From CAVTWH01 sp963794685 (GTDB lineage Bacteria; Actinomycetota; Actinomycetes; Mycobacteriales; Micromonosporaceae): a stretch of DNA of 64,000 nucleotides. A program made the translations under genes and the position numbers. The notes beneath the pieces are model-generated. The model was not told the origin of the DNA and did not search any database. It worked only from the letters and a program-made list of their open reading frames with translations. The stretch is taken from the NCBI GenBank assembly GCA_963794685.1, contig CAWCFK010000015.1, forward strand, positions 248,001-312,000. Reading direction: 5' to 3'. Positions 18,361 through 26,764 of the stretch are shown piece after piece; position 1 is the first letter of the stretch; the number at the start of each line of letters is the position of its first letter.

Positions 18361-18689
18361 CCTCGGAGTGGACCAGCATCTGCGAGTACGACCTGCTGCT
18401 GCCCGAGCGTGGAGTGGCGGCCCTGGTCGAGGGGGCGGCGGTGGCGGTGTTCCGGATCCACGACGGCACTCTCTACGCACTGGACAACGTGGACCCGTGT
18501 TCGGGGGCGAGCGTGCTGTCCCGGGGCATCGTGGGGACCCGGGCCGGTGCCCCGACGGTGAGTTCACCGATGCACAAGCAGGCATTCGACCTGCGTACCG
18601 GGGAGTGCCTGGATTCCCCGGGAGTTCGGGTACGGACATTTCCGGTACGCTGCCGTTCTGGTGTGGTGGAGGTGGGTCGGCGGGGATGA
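18357..18689 (+). CDS. nirD: Nitrite reductase small subunit (Rieske-like NirD)
   Basis: A 110-residue Rieske-fold protein that partners NirB. It keeps the family plan (WTSICEYDLLLPERGVAALVEG at the start, ALDNVDPCSGASVLSRGIVG in the middle, SSPMHKQAFDLRTGECLDSP near the end) but lacks the full set of Cys/His ligands, as is normal for NirD, which carries no cluster. Its ATG overlaps the nirB TGA, and its own TGA overlaps the ATG of nnaR, so three proteins are made from one coupled message. Confidence 0.94.
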   Translation: MTSEWTSICEYDLLLPERGVAALVEGAAVAVFRIHDGTLYALDNVDPCSGASVLSRGIVGTRAGAPTVSSPMHKQAFDLRTGECLDSPGVRVRTFPVRCRSGVVEVGRRG

Positions 18690-19870
18690 GTACGTTGGCG
18701 AGCACAGGTGTCCCGGGGGACCGGCCGCCGTCCTGCTCCGGCGACCCGGTGCCCAGCCTCGTCGAGGCGGACGCCAACGCCGGGGATCAGCCGTTGGCCG
18801 GTTTCACCATCGCGGTCACCGCGGACCGACGGCGCGACGAACTCGCCGCCCTGCTCACCCGCCGGGGCGCGAAGGTGGTGATCGCCCCGGTGCTGCGGAT
18901 CATCCCGATCGCCGACGACACCGAGCTGCGCGCCCGTACCCAGGAGTTGGTGGACAACCCGCCGACGATCGTGGTGGCCTCCACCGGAATCGGCGTTCGC
19001 GGCTGGCTGGAAGCGGCCGAAGGCTGGGGGCTGGCTGAGCCGCTGCGCGCGGCGCTGGCCAACTCGTACCTGATCGCCCGGGGTCCGAAGGCGCGCGGTG
19101 CGCTGCGCGCGGCCGGCCTGGTGGACCAGTGGTCGCCGGCCTCGGAGAGCTGTGCCGAAGTCCTCGACCACCTGGTCGACCGGGGCATCGCGGGCGACCG
19201 GGTGGCCGTGCAGTTGCACGGCGACGACCAACTCGACTTCATCGAGGGCCTGCGCGCGGCCGGCGCCTCGGTCGTGCAGGCATCGGTGTACCGGTGGGCG
19301 CCGCCCGCCGAGAGCGCCCCCGTCCGCCGGTTGCTGGACATGCTCACCGCCCGGCAGGTGGACGCGGTCACGTTCACTTCCGCGCCGGCCGTGCACGCGC
19401 TGCTCTCGGCGGCCGGGGCGGACGAGGGTTCGCTGCTCGACGCGCTACGCGGGGACGTGGTGGCGGCCTGCGTCGGCCCGGTGACCGCCGGACCGCTGAC
19501 CGAGCGCGGGGTACCGGTGATCGCGCCGACCCGGTCCCGACTCGGCGCGCTGGCCCGGACCGTCGTTGAGGAGCTGCCTGAGCGCAGGCCGACGATGCGG
19601 GTGGCCGGCCGGCAGATCACCCTTCGCGGTCATGCGGTGATCGTGGACGGGCAGCTCAAGCTGCTGCCCAGCGCCCCGATGGCGGTGCTGCGGGCGTTGG
19701 CCGTGGCCCGCGGCCGGGTACTGAGCCGGGCCGAGTTGTTGGCCACCCTGCCCCGCGGCGCCGACGAGCACGCGGTGGAGATGGCGGTCACCCGGCTGCG
19801 TTCCGCGCTCGGCGATGCCGAGCTGGTACAGACGGTGGTGAAGCGCGGCTACCGGCTGCGCGTCGAGTGA
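18686..19870 (+). CDS. nnaR: NnaR-type nitrate-assimilation regulator (uroporphyrinogen-III synthase domain + OmpR-type winged helix)
   Basis: The start ATG at 18686 overlaps the nirD stop. The 394-residue protein has a HemD-like domain (FTIAVTADRRRDELAALL at about 33-50, VVASTGIGVRGWLEAA, VQLHGDDQLDFIEGLRAAGA, VTFTSAPAVHALL) up to about residue 280. It ends in a winged-helix domain of the OmpR/PhoB type (QLKLLPSAPMAVLRALA to TVVKRGYRLRVE). This fusion is the NnaR architecture known from Streptomyces and Mycobacterium, where it activates nitrate/nitrite genes with GlnR. It might also make uroporphyrinogen III for sirohaem, but the regulator role is favoured by its position after nirBD. Confidence 0.9.
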   Translation: MSTLASTGVPGDRPPSCSGDPVPSLVEADANAGDQPLAGFTIAVTADRRRDELAALLTRRGAKVVIAPVLRIIPIADDTELRARTQELVDNPPTIVVASTGIGVRGWLEAAEGWGLAEPLRAALANSYLIARGPKARGALRAAGLVDQWSPASESCAEVLDHLVDRGIAGDRVAVQLHGDDQLDFIEGLRAAGASVVQASVYRWAPPAESAPVRRLLDMLTARQVDAVTFTSAPAVHALLSAAGADEGSLLDALRGDVVAACVGPVTAGPLTERGVPVIAPTRSRLGALARTVVEELPERRPTMRVAGRQITLRGHAVIVDGQLKLLPSAPMAVLRALAVARGRVLSRAELLATLPRGADEHAVEMAVTRLRSALGDAELVQTVVKRGYRLRVE

Positions 19871-19968
19871 ACGGGTTGGCGCGCATCGTTGTCTGCCTCC
19901 GGTACCGCCCGTAGGGTGGCAGTCACCTGGCCGCCAATGGCGGTGGCCGCAGCGATGGCGGTGGATGG

Positions 19969-20937
19969 ATGCGTCAGGTCGACGTGGCGATCATCGGAGC
20001 TGGGCCCACCGGCCTGTTCGCGGCGTACTACGCCGGCTTCCGGGGTCTGAGCACAGCGGTCATCGACGCGCTGCCCGAGCCGGGTGGCCAGGTCACCGCG
20101 ATGTACCCGGAAAAGATGATCTTCGACGTCGCCGGCTTCCCGGCTATCCGGGGCCGCGACCTGGTCAAGAACCTGGTCGAGCAGGCCGCCACCGGCAACC
20201 CCAGCTACCACCTCGGAGTCCAGGCCAGCGTGCTGTCCTATCAGGACGGCACCCCGGTGGTCGCGCTGTCCGACGGCACCCAACTGCACTGTGGCGCGGT
20301 CATCATCACCGGCGGACTCGGCAGCTTCACCGCCCGGCCCCTGCCAGCGGCCGCCCAGTTCGGTGGCGCGGGCCTGGTCTACTTCGTCCCGCACCTGGAC
20401 GACCTGGCCGGGCACCATGTGGTGATCGTGGGCGGCGGCGACTCCGCCTTCGACTGGGCGCTCTCCCTGCACCCGATCGCCGCCTCGGTGACGCTGGTCC
20501 ACCGCCGCGACAAGTTCCGCGCGCACGCCGGTACCGTCGCCAAGGTCCAGGCGCTGGACGTGGAGATCATCGTGAACGCCGAGTTGAGCCGGGTCCACGG
20601 CGATGACCGGGTCACCCACGCGGAGGTCACCGTCAGGGGCAGCGACCCGCGCAAGCTGGCCGCCGACACGGTGGTCGCCGCCCTCGGCTTCACCGCCGAC
20701 CTGGGGCCGCTCGCGCAGTGGGGCCTGAATCTGGAGAAGCGGCACATCGTGGTGGACAGCACGATGGCCACCAATCAGCCCCGGGTCTTCGCGGCCGGCG
20801 ACATCTGCGAGTACCCGGGCAAGGTCCGGCTGATCGCGGTCGGCTTCGGCGAGGCGGCCACCGCCGTCAACAACGCCGCCGTCGTCATCGACCCGGCCGC
20901 CCACCTCTTCCCCGGCCACTCCTCCGAGGACGGCTGA
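19969..20937 (+). CDS. Ferredoxin-NADP reductase-like FAD oxidoreductase (TrxR-like)
   Basis: A 322-residue two-dinucleotide-binding flavoprotein. The FAD motif GAGPTGLFAAYYAG is at 10-23, PGGQVTAMYPEK follows, the NAD(P)H motif is VGGGDSAFDWALSL (about 153-166) with HRRDKFRAH for NADP phosphate, and the closing motif is RVFAAGDICEYPG. The CxxC disulfide of thioredoxin reductase is absent, which places it with the YumC-type ferredoxin-NADP reductases. It lies 98 bases after nnaR on the same strand; supplying or recycling reduced ferredoxin for nitrogen assimilation is possible but only inferred. Confidence 0.88.
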   Translation: MRQVDVAIIGAGPTGLFAAYYAGFRGLSTAVIDALPEPGGQVTAMYPEKMIFDVAGFPAIRGRDLVKNLVEQAATGNPSYHLGVQASVLSYQDGTPVVALSDGTQLHCGAVIITGGLGSFTARPLPAAAQFGGAGLVYFVPHLDDLAGHHVVIVGGGDSAFDWALSLHPIAASVTLVHRRDKFRAHAGTVAKVQALDVEIIVNAELSRVHGDDRVTHAEVTVRGSDPRKLAADTVVAALGFTADLGPLAQWGLNLEKRHIVVDSTMATNQPRVFAAGDICEYPGKVRLIAVGFGEAATAVNNAAVVIDPAAHLFPGHSSEDG

Positions 20938-21065
20938 CCCGCTGTCCGCCGTGAACTACATAATTGGTCATCGTTTTGGGTAGTTTAGCGATTGCTTAGG
21001 CACTTTCTGATATCGGCATTTCGGACTGCGGCCCCGTAGTCGGGCGCACGTGTCCGAGGCGGCGC

Positions 21066-21230
21066 TCAGGCGGTGTGGAGGCGGGTGCCGAGGCGGATTA
21101 GGGCTGTGCCGAGTTGATGTCGCAGCGGGGGGCGCAGGCGTCGGGTGACGTCGGCGAGACGGCGACGCTCCTCCTCCGACTCCAATTCGAGTTCGCGTTG
21201 CCGCAGCATGACTATCGCGATCGGGTGCAT
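21066..21230 (-). CDS. Small protein of 54 residues, Arg/Glu-rich helix
   Basis: An ATG at 21230 preceded by GGAAGGGGAG seven bases away opens a 54-codon frame ending in TGA at 21066-21068. The product starts MHPIAIVMLRQRELELESEEERRRL and continues RLGTRLHTA at the end; it is highly charged and probably helical. A plausible promoter (TGTCAC/AAGCTA complement, 21256-21283) sits just upstream. I do not recognise a family, though small proteins of this style occur in related genomes. It is divergent from the CGNR gene. Confidence 0.65.
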   Translation of the reverse strand: MHPIAIVMLRQRELELESEEERRRLADVTRRLRPPLRHQLGTALIRLGTRLHTA

Positions 21231-21255
21231 GACCGACTCCCCTTCCGCACTGGCA

Positions 21256-21283
21256 AAGCTATTTTGATGGTTACGTCTGTCAC
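21256..21283 (-). promoter_or_regulatory. Probable promoter of the 54-residue protein gene
   Basis: On the minus strand, GTGACA (21283-21278) and TAGCTT (21261-21256) are separated by 16 bases and lie 26 bases before the start codon, leaving room for the ribosome site. The region is A/T-rich relative to its surroundings. Confidence 0.45.
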
Positions 21284-21293
21284 GGTAGTACCC

Positions 21294-21322
21294 TTGGGGT
21301 CACCGGTCAAACGTCATAGCTG
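21294..21322 (+). promoter_or_regulatory. Possible promoter of the CGNR gene
   Basis: TTGGGG (21294-21299) and TAGCTG (21317-21322) are 17 bases apart, 57 bases before the chosen GTG start. The -35 resemblance is moderate. Confidence 0.35.
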
Positions 21323-21379
21323 GTGTTTAGTTGGGATGCCGGAGTCGGCTGTGTTGAAGTGGTCAGGGAGGTGATCGCC

Positions 21380-21904
21380 GTGACCGAGGCGCCGGTGGGC
21401 TTTGCGCTGATCGAGTCGTTTCTCAACTCCGTGGACGTGGAGAGCGGCGCGGACGACCTCGACTCGGCCGAGCGCTTCACCGGCTGGCTCGGCGCGCACT
21501 CCTACACCGGGGCGGTGGCTGACGCCACCGACCTGCGCGACGCGCACGAACTGCGGGATGCCCTGCGGCAGGCGGCCCGTCGCCACCACGACGCGGACTC
21601 ACCCGACCGGGCCGTCCTCGACGAACTGGCCGCGCAGATCCGGCTGCGGGCCCGGTTCGACCCGGACGGGGTACGCCTGGAGTCGGCCGAGACCGGGGCT
21701 CGGCGGATCCTCGGCGATGTGCTGGCCGCCGTAGTGCTGGCGGCGGCCGAGGGCAACTGGCACCGGATGAAGATCTGCCGGGAGGACACCTGCCAGTGGG
21801 TCTTCTTCGACGCCTCGAAGAACTCCTCGAAGCGCTGGTGCTCGATGTCCGGCTGCGGCAACCGCAACAAGACCCGCGCCTACCGCGCCCGCCAGCGGAC
21901 CTGA
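21380..21904 (+). CDS. CGNR zinc-finger protein (ABATE domain)
   Basis: The start GTG at 21380 is placed behind GGGAGG (21366-21371). The 174-residue protein has the N-terminal ABATE domain (GFALIESFLNSVD, ERFTGWLGAHSY, ELRDALRQAARRHH). It ends in a CGNR zinc finger: CREDTCQWVFFDASKNSSKRWCSMSGCGNRNKTRAYRAR in parts, with Cys pairs at about residues 133/138 and 155/160. These proteins are presumed stress-linked transcription regulators; targets are unknown. Its stop is only five bases from the stop of the convergent pfkB gene. Confidence 0.9.
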   Translation: MTEAPVGFALIESFLNSVDVESGADDLDSAERFTGWLGAHSYTGAVADATDLRDAHELRDALRQAARRHHDADSPDRAVLDELAAQIRLRARFDPDGVRLESAETGARRILGDVLAAVVLAAAEGNWHRMKICREDTCQWVFFDASKNSSKRWCSMSGCGNRNKTRAYRARQRT

Positions 21905-21909
21905 GTCGC

Positions 21910-22806
21910 TCAGTCGGCCCGTAGCGCGGCGGACAACTCGGCCGCCCACGGCGGATCGGCGCCCGGCCGGGTACACGCCAGCGCACCCGCCGTACCCGCG
22001 AAGCGCAGCGCATCACCGAGGTCCGCGAGTACCCCCACCAGACCGATCCGGGCGATCAGGGTGAGCAGCGCGCCCATCGTCGAGTCCCCGGCCCCGATGG
22101 TGTCCACCACCGCCACCACCGGCGGGGACACCGTCACCTGCTGACCGACCGCGAAGCCGACCAGCCCCCGGCCGCCCCTGGTCAGCACCACCAGTTCCCG
22201 GCCGGCGTCCAGCCAGCGCTGGCAGACGTCCTCGGGCCGGGCGTCCGGGAACGCCAGCAACAGGTCGTCCTCGCTTACCTTGACCACGTTCGCGCAGGCC
22301 AGCAGGGCATCCAGGCGGTGCAGGTGGGCCAGCGACACCGGCCGCAGGTTCGGGTCCACGGTGACCACGCCGTGCCGGCGGTGCTCGGCCGCCCAGTCGA
22401 TCAGCACGTCCGCGCCGGGCGGCAGAAACGCCGCCAGCGAGCCCAGATGCAGGATGTCCCCGGTCGGCAGCTCCGGCAGCTCGCTGGCGCGCCAGCCGAA
22501 GTCGGCCGCGCCGGCCAACCAGAAGTCGAACCGGGCCGAGCCCTCCACACCGATGCTGGCCAGCGCCAGGGCGCTCGGATCCGGACTGCGGACCAGGTAC
22601 TTGGTGGCCACCCCGGCCTCGGTGAAGCGGGCGGCGAAGGCGTCCGCAAACGCGTCCGCGCCCAGCCGGGCCACCATCGCCACCGGCGCCTCCAGCCGGG
22701 CGGCGGCCACCGCGATGGTTGCCGGCCCGCCGCCGAGCGCAGGGCGCAGCAGTCCGCCCGCCTCCGGTACCAGATCCACCACGTTCTCGCCGGCCACGAC
22801 GATCAT
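21910..22806 (-). CDS. PfkB-family sugar kinase (fructokinase-like)
   Basis: A 298-residue ribokinase-superfamily protein. The N-terminal sugar-binding part has GENVVDLVPE and LGGGPATIAVAAARLE, and the C-terminal ATP/catalytic motif DTIGAGDSTMGALL carries the general base Asp. It would phosphorylate a sugar such as fructose at the terminal hydroxyl; the substrate is not certain. Its ATG overlaps the upstream YdcZ transporter stop (ATGA), so transporter and kinase are coupled, and glpX lies just upstream. This suggests one small operon for sugar uptake or sugar-phosphate handling. Confidence 0.9.
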   Translation of the reverse strand: MIVVAGENVVDLVPEAGGLLRPALGGGPATIAVAAARLEAPVAMVARLGADAFADAFAARFTEAGVATKYLVRSPDPSALALASIGVEGSARFDFWLAGAADFGWRASELPELPTGDILHLGSLAAFLPPGADVLIDWAAEHRRHGVVTVDPNLRPVSLAHLHRLDALLACANVVKVSEDDLLLAFPDARPEDVCQRWLDAGRELVVLTRGGRGLVGFAVGQQVTVSPPVVAVVDTIGAGDSTMGALLTLIARIGLVGVLADLGDALRFAGTAGALACTRPGADPPWAAELSAALRAD

Positions 22807-23798
22807 CCAGCGATGGTAGGCGAGCCCCGTCCGGTGGGTACAGCCGCGAGCAGGACTGCCGCGAAGGTGAGCGCGACGCCCGCATAGGTGGCCGCGTCCG
22901 GGCGTACCCCGTCGCTGGCGACCAGGTCGAGGACCAGCGCCCCGGTCAACTGGCCGGCGACCATGCCCAGCCCGAGCAGGAGCACCCCGGTGTGCCGGAC
23001 GACAGCGGCCGAGATCGCGATGAACACGATCCCGAGCGGGCCGCCGACGTACAGCAGCGGCTCGTGCGGCAGCTCCCCGGTGGGCGTGCCCCGGACCACC
23101 AGGTCGACGGCGAACACGACGAGCAGCGCGCCGGTACCCACCGCGAAGTTGACCACGGTGGCCGCGAGCGGGCTGCCGGTGGCGTCCCGGACCCGGCCGT
23201 TGACGGCCTGTTGCCAGGCCACCCCGATGCCGGCCAGCGCCGGCAACACGGCCAGCTCCAGCGCCTTCGGATCGCCCAGCCGGCCGGAGACGGCGACCAG
23301 CACCGCGGCGATGCCCAACCCCGCGCCGATCAGCCGGAGCGCGGTCAACGGCTGTGGACCGGACGGCCCCACACCGGCCCGGTCAACCGCCAGACTCGCC
23401 AACGACTGCCCGGCGACCAGCGCCACCGTGAAGATCGCGACCCCCAGTACAGCCACCGTGACGCCCTGGGTGGTCACCAGGTACGCCCCGCACACCCCGC
23501 CCAGGCACTGCCAGGGGCGCAGCACACCGGCCCGGACGGCGCGGCGGCCGCGGACCAGCCCGCGCCGCATCCGGGCCACGGCCAGGGTGAGCAGCAGGAG
23601 CAGGACCAGGCCGGTACCGAAGGAGATGGTGGCGGCGGCGATCCCGTCGTGCAGCCGGTCACCGAGTTCGCCGTTGATCCGCGACTGGACGGCGACGCCG
23701 ACCCCGCCGAGCACGGCGAGAGCCAGGCCGACGAGCCGGCGGGCCGGGACGGCAGGGTGGACGTTCGCCGCTTTCCGGGGCGTGAGCTGGACGGTCAC
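22803..23798 (-). CDS. DMT-superfamily transporter, DUF606/YdcZ type (two-domain)
   Basis: A protein of about 331 residues with ten predicted helices arranged as two YdcZ/DUF606 halves (first half from AVLGGVGVAVQSRINGELG, second half from AGIGVAWQQAVNGRV). The Q..NG motif repeats in each half, as usual for this family. The start is given as GTG at 23798 with GAGGAT upstream; a start at 23834 in frame is possible. It overlaps pfkB by four bases and follows glpX by 60 bases. The family exports or imports small metabolites; the cargo is unknown. Confidence 0.85.
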   Translation of the reverse strand: MTVQLTPRKAANVHPAVPARRLVGLALAVLGGVGVAVQSRINGELGDRLHDGIAAATISFGTGLVLLLLLTLAVARMRRGLVRGRRAVRAGVLRPWQCLGGVCGAYLVTTQGVTVAVLGVAIFTVALVAGQSLASLAVDRAGVGPSGPQPLTALRLIGAGLGIAAVLVAVSGRLGDPKALELAVLPALAGIGVAWQQAVNGRVRDATGSPLAATVVNFAVGTGALLVVFAVDLVVRGTPTGELPHEPLLYVGGPLGIVFIAISAAVVRHTGVLLLGLGMVAGQLTGALVLDLVASDGVRPDAATYAGVALTFAAVLLAAVPTGRGSPTIAG

Positions 23799-23858
23799 CT
23801 GCAAATCCTCGCGCGCCCGAGGTGCGGGCACCACCTGGGGTGATGCCCGCCGCAGTGG

Positions 23859-24938
23859 TCAGCGCAGGCCGGCGCTGTCCGGCAGTACCCCGGCGGCGAG
23901 GATCTCGGCCTGTTCGTCCGATTCGCCGGCCGCGTCGAAGTCGACCATCGAGTACTGGCGCAGCTTGTCCAGCCGGTGGAACGAGTCGATCACCCGGATG
24001 GTGCCGCTCTTGGAGCGCATCACGATCGACTGGGTGTAGGCCCCGCCCGACCGGTACCGCACTCCCTTGAGCAGGTCGCCGGTGGTGACCCCGGTGGCCA
24101 CGAAGAAGCAGTTGTCCCCGGTGACCAGGTCGTCGGTGGTCAGTACCCGGTCCAGGTCATGCCCGGCGGCCAGCGCCTTCTCCCGCTCGGCCTCGTCCCG
24201 CGGCCACAACTTGGCCTGGATCGCCCCGCCGAAACACTTGAGCGCGCAGGCCGCCGTGATCCCCTCCGGGGTACCGCCGATGCCCAGCAGCACGTCGACC
24301 TCGCTGCCCTCGCGGGCCGCGCTGATCGCCCCGGCGATGTCGCCGTCGGAGATGAACTGGATCCGCGCCCCGGCGTCGCGGACCTCCTCGATCAGCTGCT
24401 GGTGGCGGGGCCGGTCCAGGATGCACACCGTCACCTCGGCCACGCTGGAGCGCTTGACCTTGGCGATGCGGCGCAGGTTCTCGCGGACCCCGGCGTTGAT
24501 GTCCACCACGTCCGCGCAGTCCGGCCCGACGGCCAGCTTCTCCATGTAGAACACGGCGCTCGGGTCGAACATCGCGCCCCGCTCGGCCACCGCGAGCACC
24601 GCCAGCGCGTTCGGCATGCCCTTGCTCATCAGCGTGGTGCCGTCGATCGGGTCGACCGCCACGTCCACCTCGGGTCCGGTGCCGTCGCCGACCACCTCGC
24701 CGTTGAAGAGCATCGGCGCGTTGTCCTTCTCGCCCTCGCCGATGACCACCACACCGCGCATGGAGACCGAGTTGATCAGCTTGCGCATGGCGTCCACGGC
24801 CGCGCCGTCGCCGCCCTCCTTGTCGCCCCGGCCGACCCAGCGGCCGGCTGCCATGGCCGCCGCCTCGGTCACCCGGACCAGTTCCAGGGCCAGGTTGCGG
24901 TCGAGTTCCTGCGGGTTACGTGCGGCTACCGGGGTCAT
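23859..24938 (-). CDS. glpX: Class II fructose-1,6-bisphosphatase
   Basis: The 359-residue GlpX-type enzyme hydrolyses fructose 1,6-bisphosphate in gluconeogenesis. Metal and phosphate motifs are visible: GDKEGGDGAAVDAMR, GEGEKDNAPML, DVAVDPIDGTTLMSKG (the Li-sensitive phosphatase signature), DGDIAGAI and GIGGTPEGITAACALKC. The start is ATG at 24938 behind GGAAAGG; longer in-frame extensions have no support. Many actinobacteria use this as their only FBPase. It heads the leftward glpX-ydcZ-pfkB set and is divergent from a DUF4245 gene, a conserved neighbour pair in the phylum. Confidence 0.95.
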   Translation of the reverse strand: MTPVAARNPQELDRNLALELVRVTEAAAMAAGRWVGRGDKEGGDGAAVDAMRKLINSVSMRGVVVIGEGEKDNAPMLFNGEVVGDGTGPEVDVAVDPIDGTTLMSKGMPNALAVLAVAERGAMFDPSAVFYMEKLAVGPDCADVVDINAGVRENLRRIAKVKRSSVAEVTVCILDRPRHQQLIEEVRDAGARIQFISDGDIAGAISAAREGSEVDVLLGIGGTPEGITAACALKCFGGAIQAKLWPRDEAEREKALAAGHDLDRVLTTDDLVTGDNCFFVATGVTTGDLLKGVRYRSGGAYTQSIVMRSKSGTIRVIDSFHRLDKLRQYSMVDFDAAGESDEQAEILAAGVLPDSAGLR

Positions 24939-25124
24939 CGTCGGGCCTTTCCTGCGCGCCGGGACACGGTCGCCGAGCGCGTCACCGCCGCTGGCGACCT
25001 CGGACATATCCTCACACACGCGTGTTTCGGCGCGGGTCGGCTGCGCTGTGACCGGCCTGACATCGGCCGCCCCTGACCTGCCGCCCGATGTGGCGGGCGG
25101 CAGCCGGTAGGCGAACATAGGTGG

Positions 25125-25814
25125 GTGACCGACGCCCCGACGCCCACCCCCGACCCCGCCGAGCCGACCGGCAAGCCGACCGCCGAGCCGACTGCAGAGT
25201 CGACCGGGGAGTCGCCCGCCGAGCCGACCGGGGAGCCGGGCAGGCCGGTGGCCACCATGACGGCTGCCCAGGCGGAGCGGGCCGGTCGGCGGACCCGGGA
25301 CGTGGTGCTGTCGATGGCGGCCCTGCTGGTACCGATCTTCGTGCTGCTGGCCGGGTACAAGATCTTCTTCAACGGCGACAAGCCGATGTCCTTCGACGTC
25401 TCCGAGACGTACCAGACCGCCCGGCACGGCGGGGCGTTCCCGGTACTGGAGCCGACCGCCCTGCCGGACGGCTGGTCGGCCAACACCGCCACGTACACCC
25501 CGGCGGCCACCCCCGCCCCGACCGGTGGCGCGGCAGCCGGCGCCACCCTGCGGGTGGTGTACCACTCGCCGGACGGGTCGGGGATGCAACTGGTGGAGAG
25601 CAGCGGACCGGCCGACGCGGTGCTCATCGCCGAGTTGGGGGACGCCGCCAAGCCCGGCAACCTGATCACCGTCAACGGAGCGCAGTGGCGGGAGTACCCC
25701 CAACTGCCGGTCGGCGGGCGGGCGCTGGTGAACGTCGCGGACGGTCGTACCACCGTGCTCCTGGGCGACGCCGACGCCGCCGAACTGCGGGCCTTCGCGG
25801 CGGCCCTGGGATGA
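25125..25814 (+). CDS. DUF4245 membrane-anchored protein
   Basis: A 229-residue protein with a low-complexity N-terminal region (repeated PTAEPTAES-type Pro/Thr/Glu units), the RTRDVVLSMAALLVPIFVLLAGY membrane helix at about 60-82, and an extracellular domain typical of DUF4245 (FDVSETYQTARHGGAFPVLEP, LPDGWSANTATYTP, WREYPQ, RTTVLLGDADAAEL). Function unknown; the family is found next to glpX across actinobacteria. The start is GTG at 25125. It overlaps the next lipoprotein gene by four bases (ATGA), so the two are coupled. Confidence 0.88.
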   Translation: MTDAPTPTPDPAEPTGKPTAEPTAESTGESPAEPTGEPGRPVATMTAAQAERAGRRTRDVVLSMAALLVPIFVLLAGYKIFFNGDKPMSFDVSETYQTARHGGAFPVLEPTALPDGWSANTATYTPAATPAPTGGAAAGATLRVVYHSPDGSGMQLVESSGPADAVLIAELGDAAKPGNLITVNGAQWREYPQLPVGGRALVNVADGRTTVLLGDADAAELRAFAAALG

Positions 25815-26617
25815 GGCGACGGCTGGCCGGCGCGGCGCTGACGCTGGCCGCGCTGGTCGTCCTCGCGCCGCTTTCCGGGTGTACCGCCGCGCAGCCGGCC
25901 GCCGTGGTGCACTGGCAGGCCCCGGTGACCAGTCCGGACGAGCCCCGGCAGGCGCTGGAGGCCTCGGTGGCCGCGCTGGCGAAGACCAGCTACTCGATGA
26001 AGGTCACCACCGGCGGCGGCGCCACCGGCTCCGGCGCCGCCGACTGGGCCACCCGCAGCGCCCAGCTCAAGCTCACCTTCACCGCCGGGAGCACCCGCAA
26101 CGTCACCGAGGCGGTCACCGTGACCGGCGAGTTCTGGGTACGGCTGGACTACGGCCGCAGCCAGAACAAGGCGCTGGGGATCACCGCCAATGCCTGGGCC
26201 CGGATCGACCCGGCGAAGGTACGCGCCCTCACCGCGCTGCCCATCGACATCTCCGGCACCAACGACGACAACCCGTTCGACATGCACGGCTGGACCCGCG
26301 CGACCAGCACTGTCGAACGGGTCGACGCCACCCACCTGCGCGGCACCGTCGACCTGCTCAAGGCGGGCGGTGTGCTCGGCCCGACGGCCAGCGGACGGCA
26401 GGCGCTGCGGACCGGGGCGAGCACCGCGCCGTTCACCGCGACCGTGGACGACCAGGGCCGGCTGACCCGGTTCACCGTGGACGCGGCCGACCTCAACCCG
26501 GAGCTGTCCTACGACATCACCTTCACCGGGTACGGGCAGCCGGTCACCGTGTCCCGGCCGGCCAAGGCCGGCGAGGCATCGGCGAAGTTGTACGCCTACT
26601 ACAACGGCGGGTCCTGA
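25811..26617 (+). CDS. Lipoprotein, LppX/LprAFG-like
   Basis: The 268-residue product begins MRRRLAGAALTLAALVVLAPLSGC, a lipoprotein signal with lipobox LSGC (modified Cys about residue 23). The body has ALEASVAALAKTSYSMKVTT, LRGTVDLL and FTATVDDQGRLTRFTVD, the pattern of the LppX/LprG lipid-binding half-barrel family, though the match is by pattern only. It starts within the DUF4245 stop codon and is followed 147 bases later by a second protein of the same plan. It would be anchored on the outer face of the membrane. Confidence 0.8.
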   Translation: MRRRLAGAALTLAALVVLAPLSGCTAAQPAAVVHWQAPVTSPDEPRQALEASVAALAKTSYSMKVTTGGGATGSGAADWATRSAQLKLTFTAGSTRNVTEAVTVTGEFWVRLDYGRSQNKALGITANAWARIDPAKVRALTALPIDISGTNDDNPFDMHGWTRATSTVERVDATHLRGTVDLLKAGGVLGPTASGRQALRTGASTAPFTATVDDQGRLTRFTVDAADLNPELSYDITFTGYGQPVTVSRPAKAGEASAKLYAYYNGGS

Positions 26618-26764
26618 CCTGCGTCGATCGATGAGCTGAGAGGATGCTCACAGTAACCTGACCGTTCGGTGAATGGTTAGGCGGACAGTCAGCGCATAAC
26701 CTCCCTCAGCCGGTCAGTCGCGTCACGGGGTACGCGAGCCGGCCAAACCCGGAGGAAGCATCAC

